A stretch of 64,000 nt of DNA from Entomortierella parvispora (lineage: Eukaryota > Mortierellomycota > Mortierellomycetes > Mortierellales > Mortierellaceae), in the NCBI GenBank assembly GCA_963573315.1, contig OY752141.1, forward strand, positions 3,286,001 to 3,350,000, written 5' to 3'. The notes below the pieces were generated by a model. It had not been told where the DNA came from. It saw nothing but the letters and a program-made list of their open reading frames with translations, and searched no databases. The translations under genes were made by a program, and so were the position numbers. This document shows positions 32,586 to 43,208 of the stretch, in pieces. The number at the start of each line of letters is the position of its first letter. Positions within the stretch are counted from its first letter, which is position 1.

Positions 32586-34274
32586 ATGGCCATGTTCAAG
32601 TCTCTCGAGACATGGACGACTCGCCGTTACATCTTCTTCATCTTCTGGCTTCTCGTCCATGTCGGCCTCTTCATTTTCGGTTACCTCCGAGTCAAGCTCA
32701 TGCCGTTGCTCGATAATCTCAACATCCCCTTGGGTTATTCTCTCTGGATCGCTCGTGGAGGCGGTATCTGTCTCATCTGGGATTGTTCTATCATCTTGTT
32801 TCCCGTCTGCCGCAACATCCTCCGTATCCTTCGCGTCTCATTCTTGAACAAGTTGATCCCGATGGATGAAGCCATCTGGTTCCACAAGATTACGGCCTAC
32901 TCGATTTTGGTCTTCACCACTATCCATGCTGTCAGCCATTATATCAACTTTTTCAAGATGGATTATCAATATCGCGTTCTCCATACTCCCGGTTTTACAA
33001 TGTCGGCCGGCGAGTTGTTGTACAAGTCCCCCGCAGGTGTCACGGGCCATATCATGTTGCTGTGTATGGTCTTGATGTACACGACCGCCAAACAGAGCCA
33101 GAGGAACAAGTCGTTCGAGGCCTTTTGGTACCTTCACCATTTGGCCTTCGTGTTCTTGGGAGCTTTATTTTTTCACGGTATCGGCTGCATTGTCAAGGAT
33201 GAGCTCGGTAATTGCCGTGGATACAGGAGTTATCGGTTCTTGTGTGTCGGCTATATCATCTACATTCTGGAACGCGGGATCCGAGTTTACAGAAGTCGAC
33301 AGGAGACAAGACTGGTCAAGGCGATTCAACATCCTGCGGGCGTCATTGAGTTGCAGATCCAAAAACCCTCGTTCCAGTACAAGCCTGGTCAATACCTTTT
33401 CATCAACGTGCCAGATGTGAGCAAGTACCAGTGGCATCCCTTCACGATCACGTCTTCACCTTATGAAAGCTATGTCTCGGTTCATATTCGACAAGTCGGC
33501 GATTGGACCCGAGCCCTTGGCAGTCGAATGGGTGTCGAGAAGGAAGGACGCGACGGAAAGGCTGGGGGAAGTCGAGCGGCCAAGGCAGGACCCACTCGGC
33601 CTCATGGATCTCGACCCGAAAAGACTGTCGACCTTGTGGATGATCGTGGAGAGGAGATTCACGTCCGCGCTGGTTTCTCCATGCCTGTGGTCAAGATCGA
33701 CGGACCTTTTGGAGCCCCTACCGAAGATGTATTTGATCACGAGATTGTCGTCCTAGTCGGTTCCGGTATCGGTGTCACCCCTTTTGCCTCGATCTTGCGC
33801 GATATCTGGTACAGAGCCAACAACAACATGCCTCTCAAGACCAAGCGGATCGAGTTTTACTGGGTTTGCCGTGATCTGGCTTCACTCAAGTGGTTCCAGT
33901 CGCTTTTGGCCACCATCGAGGGTTCAATGTTGAACGTGAAGCTCAACATCCACATCTATTGTACAGCAGTCATGAAGGCCGATCAACATCACAACATCGC
34001 GCTGCACCTCCATGACGACTTTTCTGGTGCAGATACCATCACGGGTTTGAGGGCCTTGACCAACTTTGGTCGTCCCAACTTTGGTGCCATCTTTTCAGAA
34101 TTGCGTCAGGGCATCCAAGACGGAACATACATGCCCGGAGCCAATCAGGAATTGGTGGTCGATGTCGCCGTCTTCTTCTGTGGACCCGGTGCCATGGCAA
34201 AATCTCTCAGAAAGGAGTCTAGAATCCACAGCAAGAACGGCGTCAGGTTCTCCTTCCGCAAGGAGCATTTCTAA
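32586..34274 (+). CDS. NADPH oxidase (Nox, gp91phox-like), intronless
   Basis: 562 residues from ATG 32586 (an in-frame second ATG lies at 32592). Nox enzymes pass electrons from cytosolic NADPH through FAD and two haems across a membrane to oxygen, making superoxide; in fungi they control hyphal growth and differentiation. The N-terminal half has six hydrophobic helices with the expected haem ligands: His100 and His114 in HKITAYSILVFTTIH, and the WYLHHLAFVFLGALFFHG pair with the gp91phox spacing. The FAD motif HPFTITSSP, the nucleotide-binding GSGIGVTPFASIL and the CGPGAM segment follow. The C-terminus ends FRKEHF, the hallmark of Nox rather than of ferric reductases. There is no EF-hand domain, so it is of the NoxA/NoxB kind. 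About 45 residues rich in Lys/Arg/Gly sit between the FAD and NADPH regions. The gene converges with cytochrome b5, 222 bp away. Confidence 0.92.
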   Translation: MAMFKSLETWTTRRYIFFIFWLLVHVGLFIFGYLRVKLMPLLDNLNIPLGYSLWIARGGGICLIWDCSIILFPVCRNILRILRVSFLNKLIPMDEAIWFHKITAYSILVFTTIHAVSHYINFFKMDYQYRVLHTPGFTMSAGELLYKSPAGVTGHIMLLCMVLMYTTAKQSQRNKSFEAFWYLHHLAFVFLGALFFHGIGCIVKDELGNCRGYRSYRFLCVGYIIYILERGIRVYRSRQETRLVKAIQHPAGVIELQIQKPSFQYKPGQYLFINVPDVSKYQWHPFTITSSPYESYVSVHIRQVGDWTRALGSRMGVEKEGRDGKAGGSRAAKAGPTRPHGSRPEKTVDLVDDRGEEIHVRAGFSMPVVKIDGPFGAPTEDVFDHEIVVLVGSGIGVTPFASILRDIWYRANNNMPLKTKRIEFYWVCRDLASLKWFQSLLATIEGSMLNVKLNIHIYCTAVMKADQHHNIALHLHDDFSGADTITGLRALTNFGRPNFGAIFSELRQGIQDGTYMPGANQELVVDVAVFFCGPGAMAKSLRKESRIHSKNGVRFSFRKEHF

Positions 34275-34496
34275 GGAGTTGTCCTGCTATTTCCCATCTA
34301 CCCATCACATATATCCACAAGCCATAAAGCAAAAAGAATCGAAGTTCAAAACTCTCTAGCGGTCAAAGGGAATATCAACTCGAAATGGATGAATTGTTTA
34401 TATATCTATAGGTTGTGCTTCTGAGTTGTATTACGTGGCGAGAACGATGATGTTGGAGAGGGGAATAGTAGTGCTATCGGTTTGGAAACGGACAAT

Positions 34497-36055
34497 TTAC
34501 AGGAAGAACTTGTAGATGGCGAAACCAGCGACGGCAGCGACGGCGACAAGGATCTGGGTGGCACTATATCGAGAATAAATGTCATGGATGGTCGTGGAAT
34601 GAAAGTGGAGGGAAACAGGTGGCGTGATCAAGATCATGGATAAAAAGAGAGCGAGATAGGACAAAAGCCAACGGGTCAGTAAAGCGTGTCGCAAGAATGA
34701 GCAAACGTGTCTGCATGTGCGGTGCCCAAAGCCCTGTGGTAAAGCTGACAAACGCCAATTGCCCTCCAAGCAGCCCCTTGCCAAGCCCCCCCAAAAAATG
34801 ATCCCACAGAAAACTGACACAGTTCATCGATTCATCTTGCGCAACCGTATAGGTGTGAAGGCCATAGGGAAGCGATCGATTGAATGAGGACAAAAAGGAC
34901 TCTCGTTCTTCTTATTCATAGGAATTGGAGAGTTCTTTCTTTTGCGTTGATGGGTATGATCTGCTCTTCTATTCTGTCCTTGTCGTTTTGTTGTTGTCGT
35001 CGATCACCATCGACAGAGAGTGGGGGGTGGGATGGGATGGGCAAGCTTGTCGAAGGACACTCGATAGATGGATATTGTAGTCGTCCTTTCTGGGCAGGTA
35101 CCAACGTTCCTCGCAAGGCGCCAAGTCTGTCTTTTGGTTGCTGATGGGGCGTGCTCAAAGAGACATGTTTCCCACCCTTTTCCTCCTCTTTCTCCTTCCT
35201 CCATTAGAAAAATCCCTTAACCCAAGAAACCCACCTTCCAGAATCCTGGTTAGCCTTGGCAGGGATGGGCTTGGGGGTACCGGAAGAGGCAGACTTGGCA
35301 GACTTGGAGCCCTAAGACAGTAGAGTTGCGAGAAGGCAAACGGGAGTTAGTCTTTCAGTGCACATCCCTTATCAGATCCAGTCATGCAACAACAATGCCC
35401 CTGCGCCATTTGCGTCCTGTGCCTGCTTTGCACAGCGACTCCAAAATAAAAACATGTCAGGTTGACACACAGTGTGTCACGGATAAAAACTTACATCGGC
35501 CTTGAACTCTCCGACGTACATCTTGTACATGATCTCACGGGCCTCATCCGAATGTCCGACATCCTCGAAGGACTCGGTGGCATCCTTGCCAGCCTCATCA
35601 ATCAAAACCTCCTCTCCACCGGGATGCTATAAGGGACAGTAAAAAAATGAAAATAAAGGACGGTGAGCACAACAATGGTCATCATTCAGAACCTGATGTC
35701 CCTGAGGATACACCACTGATCCGGGATGAGGTGCTGAAGTTGTCGAGTCCAGCAAGTCTGCTTCTTGCTGAGACAGATGTGGGAATATGGGGGGTAATCT
35801 TCCTTGAATTCATGTATTCTTGTGGCCGACCGGGCCGAGTAGAATGGGTCCGAAGCGGACCATCATCCGAAAGTCAGGTCCAGCGCATGCGCAACAGGAA
35901 CAAAAGGGAATGGAAGAATAGAAGCAAAGAGAGCAACGCACCTCATCAATGAACTCGGTGCAGTCGTAGACCTTGCCTCCAACAGCGAGGTAGAGGCTGT
36001 CCCTGGAAGCGTGGTTGGCCAAATCGGCGACGGTGAAGGTCTTGATCTCGGACAT
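34497..36055 (-). CDS. CYB5: cytochrome b5, tail-anchored
   Basis: Four exons on the minus strand: 36055-35942, 35626-35495, 35311-35235 and 34563-34497, giving 129 residues. Cytochrome b5 is a haem electron carrier of the ER membrane that feeds desaturases, sterol enzymes and P450s. The N-terminus [15 protein letters not shown] is followed by [13 protein letters not shown]. The haem ligands are His39 in HPGG and His63 in GHSDEA, the canonical spacing. A short Ser/Lys/Pro linker leads to a single C-terminal membrane anchor ([21 protein letters not shown]). The last intron is long (about 670 bp) but no extra exon is needed. Splice sites are GTGCGT, GTAAGT and GTGGGT donors. Its neighbour the Nox gene is another haem/FAD electron-transfer protein, but that adjacency alone does not show a shared pathway. 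Confidence 0.93.
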
Positions 36056-36184
36056 TTTGTGAAGGGGTTTTGAGTGGATGGAAAGTGGAGAAAAAGACCA
36101 AAAAGAAAAGACAAGGTAAAAAAACGATTTCGAGATAGTACGTGCACGTGATTTTTTATTCCGACGATATGGCGATTCTATGCT

Positions 36185-37591
36185 TTATCCAAAGATCTTG
36201 CGGTAGAGGACAAAAAGGATCAAAAAGACGAGAACAATGATGATCGAGGCAGTAATCATCTTGTTCGTGGCCATGCTATCGTCAAAAAGGTAAACAAAAG
36301 CGTCAGTCTACGGCCTTTGATATCTTTTCAATCTTGAAAGTACTCGCCACAGTTGTCTAGCTTACCGGCGAGCCATCCCCTTTAGCGTGCGGGAAGCCTT
36401 GTCAATGCTCGAATCCGCCTCCAGCAACTATGTCCAAGGAAAATAAAAAGGTCGGGCTGTTTAGCGCACTGAAATGTTGCCCAGCCAATTGAAAATGCCT
36501 TCGTCCTTACAGTGTTCCGGGTATGAATAATCTGCTCGCGCTGTCCTCTCAAGTCGGACAAAATTCCAGCACCCAAAGATTCTGGATGACATTAAGAATA
36601 AGATAAGTAATTTTGAAAGTACGGACGAAATCCAGTGTACCAAGAAAAGATCACTCGGAAACTGACCTGTCTCAAGGGCCACCTTATGACTGTCCTGCAA
36701 ACGCCTGCTGCTATCTGCAAGCCTGTCCGTGCCATTCAAAAGTCGTGTGCGCTGGTCCATTGAGGCGGCATCAAGATCAACACCTCCTCCAATACCACCC
36801 AACAGTTCATCCCTGTCAGCCGTTGATCGAGATGTTGATTGAGCTCGTTTCTAACGTCAGAGCGCAAAAAACGGAGTCGATTATTAGTCGTTTCGGCCAA
36901 AAACCATTTCAAGTTACCAACGTTACGATGGGGAATTGCGTCAATGTTGGGTGAGCCCTCTTTTCTCTACTCCACAACAACCGGAAAACTCTCCTTACAA
37001 GGGTTTGCTTGATGCGATCCAGTTCTGTTTTATATCCACGAAGTCTCGCCTGCAAGCGGGTTCTGGATCCTTGCGGCAAGTTCAGGAGCTCCATCTCCAT
37101 TTGTTGTAACTACGAGAAGCGGGAGACGAAGGGTTACTTATGGCTCCATAGCGTCAAGATCGTAGTGTGTGTTCCCATGTGAAATTGCAGAAAAGAGACG
37201 CCAACTGCTCTCGATAGTGCAATCCCCTTACAATTTCGTTGGCCTCATCGATTTCTCGGTCAGTGGCGCGGAGGGTCTGCTTTTTGACCTCTAGAAGACG
37301 CGGGTGGGCGTAAAATGAAAGACAAGACAGGAATAGCGAACGTCAGTCACACGCAGACTCAATGGATGGGGCGGGGTTCTCTTGCCAAGCCAGTTTAGGA
37401 TGGACGTGGGGAGTGAGAGAGGAAACGTGGACAGGCCGCAAAGATAGAATATCAACCACGGGTGGATGGAGTGGTCTTTTACCTCCTGCCTGGCTTCCAG
37501 AAGCAGTGAGTCGCTCATGCAGCGAGACCTTGATGGCCTCAAAGTCCTGCTCATAGCTTTCAAAGAGTTCAGAGCCTCCGGGAGAGTCCAT
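36185..37591 (-). CDS. VTI1: Vti1-type Qb-SNARE
   Basis: Seven exons on the minus strand: 37591-37483, 37290-37232, 37109-36999, 36850-36667, 36581-36511, 36427-36366 and 36275-36185, giving 228 residues. Vti1 is the Qb-SNARE used in Golgi, endosome and vacuole fusion. The N-terminal helical region starts with ELFESYEQDFEAIK and continues through LRATDREIDEANEI and LQQMEMELLNLP. The SNARE motif spans TDRLADSSRRLQDSHKVALETESLGAGILSDLRGQREQIIHTRNT and the next exon (LLEADSSIDKASRTLKGMARR). It ends in one membrane anchor (MITASIIIVLVFLILFVLY). Length matches the family. All introns are GT-AG and join in frame. It is divergent from the Spc19-like gene with 345 bp between starts. Confidence 0.93.
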
Positions 37592-37936
37592 GGTGCGATC
37601 AGGGTGGTGGGGATGTGAAGGGGACAGGTGGGTTCGGTGTTAGGGGTGCGAGGAGGCCAAGAGGGAAAAGTCGACAGAGAAAGGGGGCAATTTGTGGTGT
37701 GTGCGTGTGTGTGAATGGAGAGGAGGAAGAGAGCAAAAAAAAAGGACAGAGTTGGGAACTTGGGACATGCCACGATGTGCACCTGACCAGTATTAATTAA
37801 AAAAACGATTAGTTAAAAAAAAAGTCGACGTCACGTTTCTGGTTTTAGAGTATTCCAAAAAAAAAAACGCGGACAAAAAACGCGCCTTTGGTGTTTTGTT
37901 TCTTTTCTTTTGTCACTACATCACCCAACCAGGACC
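37592..37936. promoter_or_regulatory. shared divergent promoter region VTI1 / SPC19-like
   Basis: 345 bp between two head-to-head start codons. A-runs near 37800 and 37857 and AT-rich stretches are present. No factor site can be named with confidence. Confidence 0.5.
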
Positions 37937-39770
37937 ATGGACGCACACGGACACAATCCCGCCCAGAGTTACGGTTACGGCTACGGAAACAACCCGCACC
38001 AACCCTACAACGGATATCAGAGTCAACGCCGAACCCTTGTCGAAGGCTCGCTGCCGTACATGAGCAATTCCTTCTTGCCTTCGTTGAAACGATGTGTCTC
38101 TACCCTGGAGATGTCCACTCAACTGGTACAGGAACCTTGTCCACCGCACATCATGTTGGCGACAATCTGCACATTCCAAACAAAGTCACCTGTAGCTCAC
38201 AATGACATCAAGCTGACCAAAGTCCCCGCCCTTTTTTGTTCCCTATTTCTCTCGTAGCTGCGAACCTCCGTCGCAACTTTGGACGAGGCGTCGAGCGGAT
38301 ACCCGAGACTGAAAACGATCACCTCTCACACAAAACGATTCGAACTGGTCTCGGAACAGGACATTGCAGTAGCTCATACAGAGGTGGCCAAAGATGTTGA
38401 ACCAAGATTACATGTGCTGATAGATAAGACAGTCCAGATGGTTCTCGCACTAGAGAAAAAGGAACATCGGCTCATGGACCTCGTCAGCGCAGAGATGGAT
38501 AAAGAAAAGCTTCGAGCTCAGCGTCAAAATGCCGCCCGATTCGGTCTCTCCAACATCAAAAGACTACAAACTCTGACGAAACGCAAGGAGGATCTGAGTA
38601 AACGGGCAACTGATCTGGATGGTGTGATGGAACAAAAACAAAAAGAGTTTGGAGAGCTCATGAGAAGATCCCAGGGATCGCAGTCGTCCGGCCCAGAGAG
38701 TCCGTCAAAACGGATCAAGAGAAACCCTGTAAGAACTTCAAGGTTTTCTAAATTGACAATAGTACCCATCTGAGAAAGTTTGAGAATTAACCAGAGGTTT
38801 ATTGGATTCTTTTAGGAGATACGCGATCTCAATCGCAAGAAAGAAGCCAAGAAGGCAGAAATAGCAAGACGGAATCAAGAATTAGACGCAATGCAGAAGA
38901 AGATTGAGGAACAGAGTCGAACTGTAAGAGAATTGCAGTCAAAGGCTTCCCAACAAAGTGGTCAAGCAGGCTCGGATGGATTTACTCCAAGTAAGTATTC
39001 AACCGTTATCAATGCCTCTGAAAACGTTGTAGAAGAAGCCCTAATTCTCATTCTGCCTGCTACCTCTAGACCTTCTGTGGCTGACGTACTCTGCCCATCT
39101 ACATGTGCTGACCGAGGCGCTCCAAAAACCATTGGAAGCAAATGCCAGAGATAAGGTTGCCTTTGAGGATGCCTTCAAGAAAGTAACGGCACCTTATCTG
39201 AAAGAATTGACTTCTTACCAGGACAAGGTATTCTCATACTCATTTCACTACCTATGGTCGAAATCTTGGGCTCGGTCTAATTTATCTATTCTCTCTTCTT
39301 TTTTTCCATTTTATACTTTACTCTCAATAGACGGATAAGGAGTTGGACCGACTCATGATGGATAAAACCAAAAGACTGGCACAATTGCGCAATCTATGCA
39401 AGCAGCTCTTCCCTGAGGACAACATCGGACTCACTATTAGCCGGTTGACGGAGCTCCTTGTGGAGAGTAATCACAATGAAGTTTATTACAAGGATGTCGT
39501 GACGGTAAGCGAGTGGATGTAGTGTATTCTCAATTCGTGGCGTATGATTGTGATATTAATCCATCTCCCATCATCCGTTAGGACGAGTTCCCTGTTGAGG
39601 AAGACAAGCGTCATAACCTGAGCCGCGTCCTACCAATATTGACAAACATTGGCGTTCTGGAACTTGTGCAGGAGACGACTGAGGTTGACCCGGACCGAGA
39701 GGGATCTCAAGATGTACCGCAGGAGCAACTTGTTTTGAAGATCAGATTTGAAGATAGCAGCCCTTCATAA
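37937..39770 (+). CDS. SPC19: DASH/Dam1 complex subunit Spc19-like, with long C-terminal extension
   Basis: Six exons: 37937-38125, 38258-38728, 38816-38990, 39070-39227, 39331-39504 and 39582-39770, giving 451 residues. The DASH/Dam1 complex forms rings that couple kinetochores to spindle microtubules. Residues about 46-150 match the Spc19 family: FLPSLKRCVSTLE, then LRTSVATLDEASSGYPRLKT, then RFELVSEQDI and VEPRLHVLIDK. Budding-yeast Spc19 is only about 165 residues. Here the frame continues through a coiled-coil-like Lys/Glu-rich stretch (residues about 155-275), then a region I do not recognise (NLLWLTYSAHLHVLTEAL through LVLKIRFEDSSPS). All introns are GT-AG and phases match, so the extension is not a simple misjoin. 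It ends 108 bp from the convergent aldo/keto reductase. The N-terminal assignment is strong; the role of the C-terminal 180 residues is unknown. Confidence 0.82.
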
Positions 39771-39877
39771 ACGGATATGATCATCTACTCTATGAAAACG
39801 CCTGTCGCCATATTTATTACCCCCCGCCCCTTCTTTTTTTATTTATATCTTTTTCCAACGTTGGCCCTGTAGGTCTT

Positions 39878-41599
39878 TTAAATCTTGCTGGTACGAAGGC
39901 TTTGGACGGCATGGTATTTCTGGGGCATTTCGATCTGAATACCTACTCCAGTAAATCTCTCCAAGTTGCGAGCCACATCCTGAGGGAAGGGCCAGGATCT
40001 GGGGTTACTGACAGTGTCCAAACGGGCCATTTGTTGAGGGGAAAGAGTGAATTCGAGAGCCCCCAGGTTTCCTTCCAACTGTTCCAGAGTTCTGACACCG
40101 AGCAGAGGGGAGGTGATGCCAGGCTTTTGCAAGATCCAGTTCGTGGCGACTTGGGCTGGGGTCCGTTTGCATTCTTGAGCAATTGCTTTCACTTCTTCTA
40201 GGATGGTCCAGTTCTTGTTGTCTTTCATGTGAACACGGACTTGGTCTTGACGTTTGCTGCTGCTGTCCTTTTGATCACGCGTGTGCTTGCCAGAGAGAAA
40301 CCCTTCGGAGAGGACGGACCAAGGAACGATCCCAAGACCATGCTCGGCACACATGGGTTGAATATCCGATTCAAGAGAACGGTTCAAAAGGTTGTAACGA
40401 GTTTGAAAACCGATAAAAGGTGTCAAGCCTCGGATATCGGCCATTGTGTTGGCAGCTGAGGGCAGAGGACATGTAGAGGGGGGAAGGGGATGGTATGAGA
40501 AACTTGTGATGCCTGGAAGATAGAACAAAACTGGGGAATATCATACACTAAAACTTACAAGAGACAACCCAGCTTGGAGTATCGCTGACGGCAACGTAGT
40601 GGGCTTTACCCGATCGCACGACATCATCCAGAGCTCGCATGACCTCTTGGACTGGAGTTCTGTACTCCCACAGATGCACATAGAGAATATCGACGTATCC
40701 TGTTCCCATCCGCTTCAAACTGGCATCCAAGGACTCTACCATGTTTTTGCGATGGTTACCACCTGCAAGGATGAAAAAAGAAAGCTTGTCAGCGACCGGA
40801 TATCGAATCTGACATTGATTCTTTCAACCCCAATTGCCTCAAACATGCCTGCGTTGACATTGGGTCGGGAAGCTCGTCCGACCATGGCTTCCGTAGAGTA
40901 TGGGTTGACTAAAGATAATCATTGAGCTTCACGTCAACATCAACATTGCCGCAGTGTTCCCTTGCTGAAAAAAAAGATATCGGTCCAACTCACTGGTGTA
41001 CTTTGTGGCAATGACGCAGCTACTCCTCTTGTCAGCAATATATTCCCCCAAGAACCTCTCGGACTCGCCGTTCGTGTAGACGTTGGCTAGAAATACGAAA
41101 TAAAAAAAAAAAGAATGAGACAAGATGGGACATCGTGGACACCTGGTCAGAATTTGGAATTTGCTCGTTTTGCTTTTTCGGATGTAGAGTTCAATTGCTT
41201 TTTACCAGTGTCGAAAAAGTTGCCACCATTCTCATAGTAGGTGTCAAAGATCTTTTTGCTGATATCCTTGCTGGAACCATACCCCTACAGTTGAATGAAA
41301 AGATAATGAGCTATCTTTGACCGCTGCAAGGAAACAAGATTACGACGACCAGGGCTGTGTGGTATTTAAGTAGAAAAATCGTACCCATTCCTCTCCAAAG
41401 GTCTAATTACAGGAAAAAGTCACGATCATCGTTAGAGTCATTGAACTTGTCCTCTAGGGCCGACCAAGCAGAGCAGTATAGTTACCATAGTACCCAGGCA
41501 GAGGGGACTGACTCGAAGTCCAGATTTTCCTAACAGCACATATTCATCCAGGGCTGTCAGGGTCTGGTTAATAGCCGAGTTGTCGGTCGTGTCATTCAT
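39878..41599 (-). CDS. aldo/keto reductase (AKR9-like, NADPH-dependent)
   Basis: Seven exons on the minus strand: 41599-41486, 41402-41385, 41284-41206, 41086-40994, 40908-40849, 40762-40559 and 40455-39878, giving 381 residues. The family reduces aldehydes and ketones with NADPH; fungal members include norsolorinic acid reductase and aryl-alcohol dehydrogenases. The active-site tetrad is present: Asp69 and Tyr74 (NFFDTANVY), Lys99 (ATKYT) and His151 (ILYVHLW). The nucleotide-binding region includes VPWSVLSEGFLSGKH and PLLGVRTLEQLEGNL. The gene model needs an 18-base microexon (TFGEEW) and one GC-AG intron (exon ends CGCAG, then GCATGT). Both restore conserved residues (GEEWGYGSS and NAGGNHRKNM). 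Several GT alternatives near that donor break the frame. The substrate cannot be inferred. Confidence 0.9.
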
Positions 41600-42247
41600 G
41601 TTTGACGGTGACTGAAGTGGAAAATAAGAAAGGAGGAGAGTAAAGAGACAACAGGAGTGAAGGCCGACACAACATTGTAAAAGTGAGCACCTCACAAGCG
41701 ATCGGGTTGTGCCTTCTCCAACCGAGAGCGAACCGAATTTCTGATTTTAGACATTTTGTGTTCACAGAAAAAAAAACAAACCCTTGCAATTCCATTGGGA
41801 TCTAATCTGCACTGGTGATCTGTAATTCACAAAGACGCGCCCCGAATGCAGCAAAATACGTTTATCTTCTCCAGCTGTCAATTGCATCCCGGAACATTGT
41901 TCTCTCCTCTTCCTCTCACTACAGAAATGTCTCCTGACGTGGACCGTGTCTTCTTATCCAAGCAATTGCGTCCAAATGATCAATTTTTGCTTGTCGTGTC
42001 TGTTTCGTGTTTTGTTATTGACAAAAGAAAGTGCTATGAAAAAACGAATGCATGCAAGTTCACTAGCGTGTGAGCAAGAATGGGGTATAATAGCTTTCAG
42101 TCCTGTAGAACAATGGCAGGGAAGGAATGGGAACATCCCATCTCAGGCCATTTCTTTTCTTGCTTTTTCTTTTTCTTTTCTGTTTGTGGTTTGTGGTTGG
42201 ATTTCAGCCTGTTTCCAACAGTGAAGACGGGTCATCTTCTCGGGGAT
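41600..42247. other. intergenic region upstream of the aldo/keto reductase
   Basis: 648 bp between the reductase start and the stop of the next minus-strand gene. No coding signal is visible; short frames only. Confidence 0.65.
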
Positions 42248-42655
42248 CTAGGGCGACGCTGGCACTATTGGCACAATTGGGATTGTGCACTTTGTCGGCT
42301 CAGGAGCCTTTGTCACGGTGACGGTGATATACTTGATGCAGCATCTGTTCTTGCGATGCTTGCGATGCTTCTTCTTCCAGAGCGCTTCCTCTCCTGATGC
42401 ATCCTCTGGGTTGGTCGAAGTGGGGGTGAGATTGACTTCGGCCGCCAAGGGTGCTTGTGCCTCCACGGGTGCCTGTGCCTCCAAGGGTGCCTGTGCCTCC
42501 AAGGGTGCCTGTGCCTCCACGGGCGCCTGTGCTTCCAAGGGTGCCTGTGCTGCCAAGGGTGCTTGTGCCGCCAAGGGTGCTTGTGCATCCTCTGCAGCTA
42601 CGGCAGTGGCAACAGCCAAAACGGCGATGAAAGCAATGCTGAAAAGGTTCTTCAT
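42248..42655 (-). CDS. small secreted protein with QAP hexapeptide repeats
   Basis: 135 residues from ATG 42655, single exon. The N-terminus [24 protein letters not shown] is a textbook signal peptide. It is followed by eight tandem copies of AQAP(L/V)(A/E) (residues about 24-71), then an acidic Thr/Asn segment. The C-terminus is basic and cysteine-bearing: [14 protein letters not shown], then [13 protein letters not shown], with three Cys in all. A TATTTAAA element lies on the minus strand near 42733-42740, about 80 bases upstream. I recognise no family. The layout (signal, Ala/Gln/Pro repeats, small Cys domain) suggests a cell-wall or extracellular matrix protein or a surface-acting small protein, but this is inference only. 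It sits beside two secreted C2-domain genes. Confidence 0.78.
   Translation of the reverse strand: MKNLFSIAFIAVLAVATAVAAEDAQAPLAAQAPLAAQAPLEAQAPVEAQAPLEAQAPLEAQAPVEAQAPLAAEVNLTPTSTNPEDASGEEALWKKKHRKHRKNRCCIKYITVTVTKAPEPTKCTIPIVPIVPASP
42443..42586 (-). repeat. eight in-frame 18-bp units encoding AQAP(L/V)(A/E)
   Basis: 144 bases made of eight 18-base units with few substitutions, mainly CTTGG versus CGTGG giving Leu or Val. The high DNA similarity suggests recent slippage or unequal crossover, so copy number probably varies between strains. Confidence 0.9.
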
Positions 42656-43208
42656 GGTTATAATCAACGAGTGTGTTGTAGAAGGTCAAAGGTCGAGCGC
42701 TGAGTGAGGTTGGGAAAAGGAACATGCCCTGCTTTAAATACAATCCCGTTCCATTCCTAGTAACACTACCAACGTTTTGGTTTTCAGGTAGATACTGGAA
42801 GATGTTAATACATCGTAGAGGCTTTCTCCTTGTCGCAGTGAGAATGCAAGATTGGAGATCTGATATCTCCTTTTCGACAGTCTGCAAAGAATGAGAAATG
42901 GGGGTAGAAAGGGATATTCTCGATCAGGAAAAACTACAAAATGGCTGAAATGGAATAAAAGGGGTTGCTGTGGGGGTGATTCCATGTCGAATCTCCCACT
43001 GAAAGGACCATCAAACTAGGAATGTTTCCCACAGTGAGAAGTGACCGGTGTAACCTTTTCTCCTCTCTTCAAACCAATCATTTGCCATCAGGGCGAGGAA
43101 GGAGGTTGGTAAGAAGTGAGCCTGGCCGCACCCTAGCTGGTGCCCCGTAGTTGCACAAGTCATTGAATGTGGTTGGTTATTTACAAACGAGTGGAGTTGG
43201 GACGATTT
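42656..43208. other. intergenic region between secreted protein gene and C2 pseudogene
   Basis: About 550 bp. It includes the promoter of the QAP-repeat gene. No gene of its own is supportable. Confidence 0.6.
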
